Shown here piece by piece: positions 1-8,488 of a stretch of 11,917 bases of DNA. The DNA comes from JAGPUQ01 sp041594335. GTDB taxonomy: Bacteria > Pseudomonadota > Gammaproteobacteria > Pseudomonadales > Porticoccaceae. A program made the translations under genes and the position numbers. The stretch lies in NCBI GenBank assembly GCA_041594335.1, contig JBFHML010000063.1, positions 1-11,917 of the forward strand. The letters are read 5' to 3'. The notes under the pieces are model-generated. The model worked only from the letters and a program-made list of their open reading frames with translations. It was not told where the DNA came from and did not search any database. Position 1 is the first letter of the stretch. Each line of letters opens with the position of its first letter.

Positions 1-2
1 CT

Positions 3-83
3 CATCTCACTGCCTTCCTGAAGCGCAAGGCCGATCCTGCCGGCCCCCCCGGCATCACTCTGTTTTGCTGTATGGAGACCTGA
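3..83 (+). CDS. Possible C-terminal tail of an upstream gene (partial)
   Basis: An open frame enters from the left edge and stops with TGA one base before the ATG of the ABC ATPase. It would encode about 26 residues beginning HLTAFLKRK. Third codon positions are mostly G or C in this frame, and less so in the neighbouring frame that stops at 86–88, so this is the better coding candidate. The tail is too short to assign a family. If real, the upstream gene sits immediately before the transporter and would be co-transcribed with it. The rest of positions 1–84 shows only the ribosome binding site of the next gene, GGAG at 74–77. Confidence 0.3.
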   Translation, partial: HLTAFLKRKADPAGPPGITLFCCMET

Positions 84-84
84 C

Positions 85-999
85 ATGATCGAGGTGGAAC
101 ACCTGACCCGCCGCTATGGCGAGCTCATCGCGGTAAACGACGTCAGTTTTGGCATCGGTACAGGCGAGGTGGTGGGTTTGCTTGGCCACAATGGCGCTGG
201 CAAAACCACCATCATGAAAATGATCACCGGCTACCTGGAGCCCACCGATGGCCGCATATGTATCGACGGACAGGAGCTGGGCGCAGACCCCCGCCCACTC
301 CAGGCCCGCATCGGCTATCTGCCGGAGAACTGCCCGCTGTGGCCGGAAATGACCGTCATCGATTACCTGGACTATCAGGCCGCGCTCCACGGCGTGACGG
401 CCGAGCGACGCCGGGCCGCGGTGGCTCGGGCCATCCGCCGGACCGAACTCGCCAGCAAGGCCACGGCCGTCATCCAGACGCTTTCGCGCGGCTATCGTCA
501 GCGGGTCGGCGTCGCCCAGGCGCTGCTCCATGACCCGGACATCATCATCCTCGATGAGCCCACCAATGGCCTCGACCCTACCCAGATCCTGCACATGCGA
601 GAACTGATCGCGGAGCTCGCCAGCAATGCCACCCTCATCGTCTCCACGCACATCCTGCAGGAAGTCCAGGCAGTGTGCGGAAGAGTGCTGATCCTACGCG
701 CCGGCGAGCTGGCGGTTGACGCTCGCCTCGACGACCTCCAGCAAACCCAGGGCCTCGTGGTTAGCGTCAACGGCGACGCCCATGAAGCGCTCGCCCGGGT
801 ACCCGGCGTGCAGACGGTCGCCGCACGCCCGGAACGCGATGGACTCTTTCACTATCACCTGGATGCCCCGGCGAACCTGGCCCCTGCGGTGGCCGAAGCC
901 ATCGCCGCTACCGGTCTCGGTCTACACGCCCTGCAGCCGCGCCGCCAGGATCTCGAAACACTATTCGCGCAAGTCAATGCGGAGGTCTCCCATGGCTGA
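85..999 (+). CDS. ABC transporter ATP-binding protein, GldA/CcmA type
   Basis: This 304-aa cytoplasmic ATPase should power the permease encoded next to it. All nucleotide-binding motifs are visible: Walker A GHNGAGKTT at residues 34–42, the switch region IGYLPENCPLWPEMT near 77–90, ABC signature LSRGYRQR at 133–140, Walker B IIILDEP at 153–159 and the switch histidine H189. The signature and the IGYLPE segment are typical of the GldA/multidrug-type ATPases that partner ABC-2 permeases. About 90 residues follow the core domain, as is usual in this group. The ATG at 85 is supported by GGAG at 74–77 with a 7-base spacer. The stop TGA at 997–999 overlaps the ATG of the next gene at 992–994, which implies coupled translation. 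The family is secure; the substrate is unknown. Confidence 0.93.
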   Translation: MIEVEHLTRRYGELIAVNDVSFGIGTGEVVGLLGHNGAGKTTIMKMITGYLEPTDGRICIDGQELGADPRPLQARIGYLPENCPLWPEMTVIDYLDYQAALHGVTAERRRAAVARAIRRTELASKATAVIQTLSRGYRQRVGVAQALLHDPDIIILDEPTNGLDPTQILHMRELIAELASNATLIVSTHILQEVQAVCGRVLILRAGELAVDARLDDLQQTQGLVVSVNGDAHEALARVPGVQTVAARPERDGLFHYHLDAPANLAPAVAEAIAATGLGLHALQPRRQDLETLFAQVNAEVSHG

Positions 1000-3856
1000 C
1001 ACCCTGCGTATCGCCCGCAAAGAATTTCGGGGATTTTTTACCACCCCGGCCGCCTATCTGTTCCTCGGCGCCTTTGTCGCCGCGACGCTGTTTATCTTTT
1101 TCTGGGTAGAAACCTTTTTCGCTCGCAATATCGCTGACTTGCGCCCCCTGTTCGAATGGCTGCCGCTCTTGCTTATCTTCCTGGTCGCTGCGCTGACCAT
1201 GCGCTCCTGGTCGGAAGAACGCCGCGCTGGCACCCTGGAAACCCTCCTCACCGCACCAATACGGCCATTACAGTTGGTACTGGGAAAGTTCCTCGCGGCC
1301 CTGGGACTGGTCACCGTCGCCTTGGCGTTAACGCTGCCTCTGGCGCTCACTGTCGCTGCACTGGGCCCACTCGATTGGGGCCCGGCAATCGGCGGCTATG
1401 TCGCAACGCTGTTTCTAGCCGCCGCCTATGTCGCCATCGGACTCTACATGAGCAGTCGCACGGACAACCCGATCGTGGCGTTGATTCTCACGACCCTGAC
1501 GTGCGGTCTGTTGTATCTCATTGGCTCGAACACCCTCACCAACTTGTTCGGCCACACTATCGGCGGGCTGCTGGCCCTACTCGGTACGGGGACCCGCTTT
1601 GAGTCGATCACGCGCGGCGTGCTAGATCTGCGCGATTTGTACTACTACACCAGTATTGTGGGAGTGTTCCTCGCGCTAAACCTGCTCGGACTCGAGCGCC
1701 TGCGCTGGGCCGGCAATCCGGCACGCCAACGGCATCGTCTGTGGGCTTTGGCCACCGGGCTTGCCGTCGCCAATTTCGTTGCTGCCAACCTCTGGCTGGC
1801 GCCCATCGGCTGGGCCCGAGTCGATATCACCGAGGAGCGGCTTTATTCACTGTCCGCGGCTACCCACACCGAACTCGCGCGCGCCAGCGAGCCCCTGTTG
1901 ATCCGCGGCTATTTCTCCGCCAAGACGCATCCGCTGCTGGCACCGCTGGTCCCACGTATCCAGGATCTGCTCCGCGAGTACGCCATCGCCGGCGGCGACC
2001 GCGTCCACGTCGAGTTCGTCGACCCCCACCGCGACGCGGAGCTGGAGGAAGAGGCCGCCTCACGCTATGGCATTAAGCCCGTGCCGTTCCAGACTGCAAA
2101 CCGCTACCAGGCAGCCGTGGTGAATTCCTACTTTGATGTCCTGGTGAGCTATGGCGACCAGTTTGAGACCCTGGGGTTCGAAGACCTCATCGAGGTCAAA
2201 TCCCAAGGCGGGGACCAAGAACTCGATGTCCTCCTCAAGAACCCCGAATACGAAATCACCCGCGCCATCCGCAAAGTCGTCAACAGTTATCGCGCCAGCG
2301 GAAACCCCTTTGAATCCCTGACCGAACCGGTGCAGTTTCACGGCTACTTCTCTCCGGATGCGCAACTGCCGCCAGAGCTCGTGGAACTGCGCAAAAACCT
2401 CACCACGTTGCTCGAGGAGTATCAGGCGGAAGCTGGTGAGCTTCTGGAAATCCATTACGCCAACCCCGACGCCGGCGACGGTGCGCTGGCCGAGACCTTG
2501 AGCGAGCGTTACGGCTTCGGCCCACAGATTGCCAGCCTACTGGACCCCGAGCCCTTCTGGTTCTACATGGTGATCGAAGGTCCTGCGGACAGTGTGCAGG
2601 TTCCCCTGCCCGAAACCTTGGACAAAGACGCCCTACAACGCACCCTGGACGCAGCCTTCCAACGATTGGCGCCCGGCTTCCTCAAGACCGTGGCATTGGT
2701 GAAGCCGAGTACGCCTTATGGCAGCGGACCCAGCTATCAGCACCTCACCCGCGTGCTGGAAGAAAACGTGCGGGTGCAGGTCACCGAATTGCGCAATGGC
2801 CGGGTTCCAGAGGAAACCGATTTACTGTTGGTACTGGCCCCCGAATCACTGGACGAGCGCCAGGTATTCGCCATCGACCAATTCCTGATGCGTGGCGGCA
2901 GTCTGGTGCTGGCCACGTCGCCATTCAGCATTACGCTGGAGCAATCTCTGGGTGCGACGCGCCAGCAGTCCGGCCTCACGGATTGGCTCGCCGCACTGGG
3001 TCTCGAAATCGACGAATCCATGGTACTGGATCCGCGCAATGCTGCTCTGCCAGTGCCTGTGGAGCGCTATATCGGCGGCATCGCAGTACAAGAAATCCGC
3101 ATGTTGCCTTACCCCCATTTTCCCGATCTGCGGGGCGCTAGTCTCAACCCAGACAATCCGATCACCGCCAGTTTGGATCAGCTCACCCTCAACTGGGCAT
3201 CGCCGATCGGTATCGACGAGAGCCAGCTCGGGGGACGTCAGCTGACCCGGCTGTTAACAAGCTCGCCCGAGAGTTGGCGGTCTGCAGACCTCAATCTAAT
3301 CCCCGATTACGGCGCCTTTCCCAACACCGGCTTCGCTGCGCCCGAAGCACACGGCGCCGAAGTCTTAGCTGTTGCGGTAGAAGGTCGCTTTCCCTCCTTC
3401 TTCCTGGGGAAAGAGTCCCCTCTCACGCGCCCTGACGAGGCGGACGAAAGCAAGAACACACCCGAAGGCGGAGAAACCCAACCCATCGGCGAGATCAGCA
3501 GCGTCATCGAGCGCTCCCCCGAGTCTGCCCGCTTGGTGCTGGTGGCCAGCAACAGTTTCGCCACGGATACCGCCATTGAACTGGCGTCCCAGGGGCTTGG
3601 CACCCTCTACTTGAGGCCTGTCGAATTTCTGCAAAACGCCATCGACTGGTCACTGGAGGACAGTAACCTGCTCGCACTGCGCGGGCGCAGCCAGCTCGCA
3701 CGGACCCTGGAGCCACTTGGCGAAGCCGAGCAGCGATCCTGGGAATATCTGAATTACGGTCTCGCGCTCGTCGGCTTGCTCACCGTCTGGGGTTGGCGCC
3801 GTGTAGTGGCGGCCGCCGACCGTCGACGCTATCAAGAACTGCTTGCGGAGGTATGA
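992..3856 (+). CDS. Fused ABC-2 permease (GldF-like) and GldG-like auxiliary protein
   Basis: A 954-aa inner-membrane protein combining two functions that are separate genes in Bacteroidetes gliding loci. Residues 1–240 form an ABC-2 permease with hydrophobic segments near 20–40, 56–70, 98–125, 133–152, 160–177 and 220–235. The cytoplasmic motif EERRAGTLETLLTAPI at 76–91 is typical of this permease class. A further membrane segment near 250–270 leads into a large extracytoplasmic GldG-like domain (ABC_transp_aux type), beginning around VDITEERLYSLS at 277–288 and running to about 900. A last membrane helix lies near 915–932, before a basic cytoplasmic tail. The frame stays open upstream to 716, but that part overlaps the ATPase gene. 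The ATG at 992 is preceded by GGAGG at 981–985 with a 6-base spacer. Such fusions are known in proteobacteria; substrate and role are not established. Confidence 0.9.
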   Translation: MADTLRIARKEFRGFFTTPAAYLFLGAFVAATLFIFFWVETFFARNIADLRPLFEWLPLLLIFLVAALTMRSWSEERRAGTLETLLTAPIRPLQLVLGKFLAALGLVTVALALTLPLALTVAALGPLDWGPAIGGYVATLFLAAAYVAIGLYMSSRTDNPIVALILTTLTCGLLYLIGSNTLTNLFGHTIGGLLALLGTGTRFESITRGVLDLRDLYYYTSIVGVFLALNLLGLERLRWAGNPARQRHRLWALATGLAVANFVAANLWLAPIGWARVDITEERLYSLSAATHTELARASEPLLIRGYFSAKTHPLLAPLVPRIQDLLREYAIAGGDRVHVEFVDPHRDAELEEEAASRYGIKPVPFQTANRYQAAVVNSYFDVLVSYGDQFETLGFEDLIEVKSQGGDQELDVLLKNPEYEITRAIRKVVNSYRASGNPFESLTEPVQFHGYFSPDAQLPPELVELRKNLTTLLEEYQAEAGELLEIHYANPDAGDGALAETLSERYGFGPQIASLLDPEPFWFYMVIEGPADSVQVPLPETLDKDALQRTLDAAFQRLAPGFLKTVALVKPSTPYGSGPSYQHLTRVLEENVRVQVTELRNGRVPEETDLLLVLAPESLDERQVFAIDQFLMRGGSLVLATSPFSITLEQSLGATRQQSGLTDWLAALGLEIDESMVLDPRNAALPVPVERYIGGIAVQEIRMLPYPHFPDLRGASLNPDNPITASLDQLTLNWASPIGIDESQLGGRQLTRLLTSSPESWRSADLNLIPDYGAFPNTGFAAPEAHGAEVLAVAVEGRFPSFFLGKESPLTRPDEADESKNTPEGGETQPIGEISSVIERSPESARLVLVASNSFATDTAIELASQGLGTLYLRPVEFLQNAIDWSLEDSNLLALRGRSQLARTLEPLGEAEQRSWEYLNYGLALVGLLTVWGWRRVVAAADRRRYQELLAEV
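3847..3851 (+). promoter_or_regulatory. Ribosome binding site deciding the DUF4340 start
   Basis: GGAGG lies inside the last codons of the permease gene. It is 8 bases from the GTG at 3860 and 5 bases from the TTG at 3857. The spacing and the commoner start codon both favour GTG 3860, although TTG 3857 would add only one residue. Confidence 0.6.
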
Positions 3857-3859
3857 TTG

Positions 3860-4891
3860 GTGAACAAGACCATTCGATTACTCGCCCTGTTGCTAGCGGT
3901 CCAGCTGCTACTCGCTCTGGGGTTTGGCTTCGGGGAGCACGACCTGACTGCCCACGCCGAGCGCGCACCCCTGCTGTCGTTCGATCGCGAGGCGGTCGAC
4001 CGGATCCTCCTCGAAGACGCCGAAGGCGCGACCGTGACGCTCGCGCGCCCGGAAGACGCTTGGACCCTGACAGAACTGGACGGCTTTCCCGCAGATACTA
4101 CGCGGGTCGATCAGTTGTTGGCACGGCTCGCCGAACTCCAGGGCGGCATCCCAGCCGCAACCAGTGCCTCCGCACGGGACCGCTTTCGGGTCGCCGAAGA
4201 GGACTTCGAACGCCGAGTGCACCTCTTCGCCGGAGACGACACCGTCGCTACCCTGTATCTGGGTTCCTCCCCCGGCATGGGGCAGATCCACGCTCGGGCT
4301 GGAGACTCTGACGTGATCCAGGTCGTGGAACTGGCCGCCTTCGATATCCCGGTGAAAGCCGACGACTGGATCGACCGCCTCATGCTGCGGGTGCCACACG
4401 AGCAGATTGCTGCGATTGAACTCGGTGGCCTCCGCATCGCACGCGCCGAAGGCAGCGCAGATCCAACCGCAGACGGCCAATCCCCACACCGCTGGGAGGG
4501 CGAGGGCCTCGCCGAGGGGGAGCAACTCGACCAGCAAGCCGCCGACACACTGGCCGAGCGCGTCTCCGAACTGAGCATCGGCGCGGTCCTGGGCAGCGAA
4601 GCCAGAGCCGAATACGGGCTGTCGGACCCCATCCTGGACCTATCCGTCACGCCGGCGGGGAGCGAACCCGTTCGCTATCGGATCGGCAGGTCTGGCGACG
4701 GCCAGCGGTTCACTCTGCAAACATCCAACCGGCCCGAATACTTCCGGGTTCCCAGCTACACGGCGGAACAGCTACTCGAAGCGGCCAGCCGGGATGCGCT
4801 GATCTCGACAGCCGTGGAGGAGACCGCAGAAACGGACCCTGCCCAAGACGAAGAAGCATCACCGGCTGCGGATTCGGCCACTGGGGACTGA
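3860..4891 (+). CDS. DUF4340 domain protein, membrane-anchored transporter partner
   Basis: A protein of about 343 aa. An N-terminal hydrophobic segment (TIRLLALLLAVQLLLALGF) sits just after a short basic start and should act as a membrane anchor or uncleaved signal. The remainder is hydrophilic and presumably periplasmic. It has the pattern of DUF4340 proteins: a first unit with FDREAVDRILLE and WTLTELDGFPADTTRVDQLLARLAEL, and a later unit ending in YFRVPSYTAEQLLEA. The last 30 or so residues are acidic and low in complexity. DUF4340 genes commonly follow GldA and GldFG-type genes, and here the start falls 3 bases after the permease stop, so the three products probably act as one envelope complex. 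The biochemical function is unknown. The 3' end overlaps the converging hydantoinase gene by 33 bp. Confidence 0.85.
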   Translation: MNKTIRLLALLLAVQLLLALGFGFGEHDLTAHAERAPLLSFDREAVDRILLEDAEGATVTLARPEDAWTLTELDGFPADTTRVDQLLARLAELQGGIPAATSASARDRFRVAEEDFERRVHLFAGDDTVATLYLGSSPGMGQIHARAGDSDVIQVVELAAFDIPVKADDWIDRLMLRVPHEQIAAIELGGLRIARAEGSADPTADGQSPHRWEGEGLAEGEQLDQQAADTLAERVSELSIGAVLGSEARAEYGLSDPILDLSVTPAGSEPVRYRIGRSGDGQRFTLQTSNRPEYFRVPSYTAEQLLEAASRDALISTAVEETAETDPAQDEEASPAADSATGD

Positions 4892-7800
4892 CGGCGCGGG
4901 TGGCGGCTGGGCCTCAGCAGCCCCCCAACCGCCGCCGCCCGGCGTCTGGATACGCAACAGACTGCCGGCCGCCACCGCGCCGCTCCAACGGCCGGGCAGC
5001 GGCCGGCAGGTGCCATCCACCGCCACCAGCTCGTTGACACCGGGCTGACCGTCACCGCCTCCGGCCTGACCGCGCGCGCCCCGCACGCGGCGATTGCCGA
5101 TCAGCGCCACGGACATTTCCGCCAAAAACCGAATCTCCCGCACCAGTCCGTCCCCCCCGGGCCAGACACCGGCGCCACCACTGCCGGCGCGCAGCGCGAA
5201 GCGCTCGATACGCACGGGAAAGCGACGCTCGATCACCTCAGCATCAGTGATCCGCGAGTTGGTCATGTGGGTATGCACGCCGCTGGCACCGGCAAACCCA
5301 GGGCCCGCGCCGGCGCCACCGCCCAGGGTCTCGTAGTACTGCACCTCCGCGTTGCCGAAACTGAGATTGTTCATGGTGCCCTGGGATTCGGCCATCGCGC
5401 CCAGCGCCACCAACAATGCATCGGCCACCGCCTGGGAGGTCTCTACATTACCCGCTACTACTGCCGCCGGTGGGCGCGGATCGAGCAGCGAAGGCGATGG
5501 CACCTGCAGCACCACCGGTGCCAGAAATCCCTCATTGAGCGGCAAGGGCTCGTCGACCAGGCAGCGCAGCGCATACATGACCGCGGCGCGCACCACTGGC
5601 AGCGGCGCGTTGGCGTTGCCGGCATCCATGGCGCTGGTACCGGAAAAATCGAGCCGCAAGCGCCCGGCATCAGCCGCCGCCCGCAGCGTGACGCATTGGC
5701 CCTCGTCCATGAGCACCCGATGCGCCCCACCGGGCAGGCGGCGCACCAGCCGCCCCAGCGCCTGCGCCGTGTAATCCAGCAGCGCCGCCATCTGCGCAGC
5801 GACAGCTGCCGGGCTCCGGGTTGCGGCCAGGTGTTGCAACAACCGAGCACCGCGACTGCAAGCGGCCAGCTGAGCACGTAGATCGGCAAGGTTGGCGGCC
5901 GGATCACGTGCCGGCCAGGGCCCCTGGGCTAGCAGCGCCCGTACCCGCTCGGCCTCCAGCCGCCCATGGCGGGCGACGCGCTCGCCAGTAAAGCACAGCC
6001 CCTCCTCCGCCAGGGTGCGGCTGTCGGCGGGCATCGAACCCGGCGTGCGGCCGCCGATATCGGCGTGATGGGCGCGCGCGGCCACATAGGCAAAGGGCCG
6101 GGCTTCAGAGGACGCATAAACCGGCATGACCAAGGTCAGGTCGGGCAGATGGGTACCGCCGCGGTACGGGTCGTTGATCAACCAACCATCACCCGGCTGC
6201 AGCTCGGCCCCGTGCCGCGCCATGATGGCCTGCACCGAAGCTCCCATGGAACCCAGGTGGACCGGAATGTGTGGCGCATTCGCGATGAGCCGGCCACAGT
6301 CGTCGAAGATCGCGCAGGAGTAGTCCAGCCGGTTGCGGACATTGACCGAATGGGCACCGCGCCGCAGCGCTTCGCCCATCTCGGTGGCGATCCCCATAAA
6401 CCGGTTGTTGAACAGCTCCAGCTCGGCAATGCCACCACGCTCGGCGAGCGTCGCGGTAGCGGCTTCATACTGGGCCAATACTCCCTGTGGGGTGGCCCGC
6501 GCCCGCCAGCCCGGCGGCAACAGCAAGCTGGATTGATCGAGGAGTACCAGTGCCGGCCCAACGACCTCCCCGGCGCCGACGCCCTCCCACACCGGGATCG
6601 ATTCGAAGGCCGTGCCATCCAGCGGCATCCACGGTTGCTCACCGACCCGAGCGCCACTTGTTGCCATGGCGGCTTCTGCCGGGGTTTCCTGCCGACCCCG
6701 TGCCCGAGCCAGCACCAGGGCGATGTGCACGGGTCGCTCGGGATCGGCGAAGCCGAAACGCGCCTCGTGCTCTTGTGCAAAGGCATCGCGCAGCGCCGCC
6801 AAGGACGCCAGGGGAAGATCCAGCACGGTATCGGCATTCGCGTAATGCAGCCGCAGCAGCAGATCGATCTCGGCCGGGGGCTCGCCCTGGGCACGCAGCG
6901 CAACGATCGCTTGCTCCTTCAGTTCCCCCAAGGCGGCCTCTGCCCGGGCCAAGCCAGCGGCACAGAGCTCAGCAGTCAGGGGTGCTTGACGCGCCACCCC
7001 CGGGGCCGCCAGACCCACCCCGGCGGCCGACAGTAGACTCGCGCGCGCCGGGATCAATACCTGGGTCATTTCCAGCAGCTGCGCGAGTTCACAGGCGTGC
7101 TGGGGACCCGCGCCGCCGAAAGCCACCAGACAATGGCCGCGCGGATCCACGCCACGCGCCACACTGATACGCCGCACTGCACCGGCCATGTGTTCGAGTG
7201 CGATACGCACCGCACCCCGGGCGAGCTCCAGGAGCGCGTCATCCTCGGCGGTCTTGCCGGCCAGCGCGGCGAACGCCGACCGGGACGCCCCTCGATCCAA
7301 CGGGCAATCGCCCTTGGGACCGAACACCGGAGCAAAACCCGCGGGATACAGCCGGCCGAGCAACAAATTGGCGTCCGTCACCGCCGCGGGGCCACCGCGC
7401 CCGTAGCAAGCGGGCCCGGGATCGGCACCAGCCGACTCCGGACCGACGCGCAGCCGCGCGCCGTCGAAAAATACTTGCGATCCCCCACCGGCAGCCACGG
7501 TATGCAAATCGAGCGCGGGGGCACGCACCACCTGGCCGGCCACCTCGACGGCCGGGCGGATCGCGAGTTTTCCGGTAGCGGCAAAGACATCCGTCGAGGT
7601 ACCGCCCATATCGAAACCGATCACCTGATCGATGCCCAGAGCCGCTGCGCTCACCGTGGCGCCGATGACGCCACCGGCGGGCCCGGAAAAAATGCTGTTG
7701 CGCGCCGCCGCGGACGCGGCCTCCGTGAGAGTACCGTCGGACTGCATCAGACGGATCCGAGCGCCCGGCAGCTGCGCGGCCAAGTGCGTGGTGTAGCGCT

Positions 7801-8488
7801 GCAACACCGGTGCCAGCGCCGCCTCCACGACCGCGGTCTGCGCCCGCTCCAATAGCCCGATTTCGCCAGAAACCTGATGGCTGCATACCGGTGCCGCAAA
7901 ACCGGCTTCGCGGGCAAGCGCTGCCAATGCGCATTCATCGCCGGGGTCGACCGTGGCGTGCAGCAGGGCGATCGCCAGCGCTTCGCATCCCTGAGCGCGC
8001 AGGTGCCGCAGCTGCTCCCGGGCCTGGTCTTCCTGCAGCGGCCTAAGGACGTGACCACCCGTGTCCCGGCGCGCATCGATGCCAATCACATCGGTACACA
8101 AGGGCTCCGAGCGCCGGATGGCCATCGCGAACAGCTCCGGCCGCGACTGGTCGCCAATACGCAACAGGTCTTCGAACCCCCGGTTGGTCAGCAGCATGCA
8201 GGAGGCATGGCGACCCTCGAGCAGCGCATTCGTCGTCACCGTAGTCCCCAATCGCAGTTCGGCCAGCTGGCCGACCGGCAGGGGTTCACCGGAAGGCACA
8301 CCGAGCAGACGCCGCGCGCCCTCCACCACCGCGTCTTCGTAATGACCGGGCGCGGCGCTCAACAGCTTGGCGGTATGAATACCGCCGTCGGGATCACGTG
8401 CGATGAGATCGGTGAAGGTGCCGCCGCGATCGGCCCAGAGCACCCAGCCTGGCCGCCGCGCCGGGACCTCTGCCGCCGCTTCAGTCAC
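4859..8488 (-). CDS. Fused HyuA–HyuB hydantoinase/5-oxoprolinase family protein
   Basis: This 1209-aa cytoplasmic protein joins both halves of the ATP-dependent hydantoinase/5-oxoprolinase family, as in full-length 5-oxoprolinases of about 1200–1290 aa. These enzymes couple ATP hydrolysis to opening of a cyclic amide such as 5-oxoproline, giving glutamate. The HyuA half (about 1–680) has the actin-like ATPase motifs DRGGTFTDL at 20–28, FDMGGTSTDV at 292–301 and LVAFGGAGPQHACEL at 454–468. The HyuB half (about 685–1195) has HIPVHLGSMGAS near 740, NDPYRGGTHLPDL, RAHHADIGG near 805 and a C-terminal GVHTHMTNSRITD/RAGSGGAGVWPGGDG block. The GTG at 8488 was chosen because it overlaps the epoxide hydrolase stop by 8 bp (translational coupling); its own ribosome site is weak. 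The frame extends to a TTG at 8524, adding 12 unconserved-looking residues. The family is secure; whether the substrate is 5-oxoproline, a hydantoin or another lactam cannot be told. Confidence 0.92.
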   Translation of the reverse strand: MTEAAAEVPARRPGWVLWADRGGTFTDLIARDPDGGIHTAKLLSAAPGHYEDAVVEGARRLLGVPSGEPLPVGQLAELRLGTTVTTNALLEGRHASCMLLTNRGFEDLLRIGDQSRPELFAMAIRRSEPLCTDVIGIDARRDTGGHVLRPLQEDQAREQLRHLRAQGCEALAIALLHATVDPGDECALAALAREAGFAAPVCSHQVSGEIGLLERAQTAVVEAALAPVLQRYTTHLAAQLPGARIRLMQSDGTLTEAASAAARNSIFSGPAGGVIGATVSAAALGIDQVIGFDMGGTSTDVFAATGKLAIRPAVEVAGQVVRAPALDLHTVAAGGGSQVFFDGARLRVGPESAGADPGPACYGRGGPAAVTDANLLLGRLYPAGFAPVFGPKGDCPLDRGASRSAFAALAGKTAEDDALLELARGAVRIALEHMAGAVRRISVARGVDPRGHCLVAFGGAGPQHACELAQLLEMTQVLIPARASLLSAAGVGLAAPGVARQAPLTAELCAAGLARAEAALGELKEQAIVALRAQGEPPAEIDLLLRLHYANADTVLDLPLASLAALRDAFAQEHEARFGFADPERPVHIALVLARARGRQETPAEAAMATSGARVGEQPWMPLDGTAFESIPVWEGVGAGEVVGPALVLLDQSSLLLPPGWRARATPQGVLAQYEAATATLAERGGIAELELFNNRFMGIATEMGEALRRGAHSVNVRNRLDYSCAIFDDCGRLIANAPHIPVHLGSMGASVQAIMARHGAELQPGDGWLINDPYRGGTHLPDLTLVMPVYASSEARPFAYVAARAHHADIGGRTPGSMPADSRTLAEEGLCFTGERVARHGRLEAERVRALLAQGPWPARDPAANLADLRAQLAACSRGARLLQHLAATRSPAAVAAQMAALLDYTAQALGRLVRRLPGGAHRVLMDEGQCVTLRAAADAGRLRLDFSGTSAMDAGNANAPLPVVRAAVMYALRCLVDEPLPLNEGFLAPVVLQVPSPSLLDPRPPAAVVAGNVETSQAVADALLVALGAMAESQGTMNNLSFGNAEVQYYETLGGGAGAGPGFAGASGVHTHMTNSRITDAEVIERRFPVRIERFALRAGSGGAGVWPGGDGLVREIRFLAEMSVALIGNRRVRGARGQAGGGDGQPGVNELVAVDGTCRPLPGRWSGAVAAGSLLRIQTPGGGGWGAAEAQPPPAPSVPSGRIRSR

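Noticed and set aside
716..991. N-terminal extension of the permease/GldG frame back to 716
   Set aside because: It lies inside the ATPase gene in another frame and does not look like a membrane protein. The ATG at 992 has a good ribosome site and starts a typical permease N-terminus.
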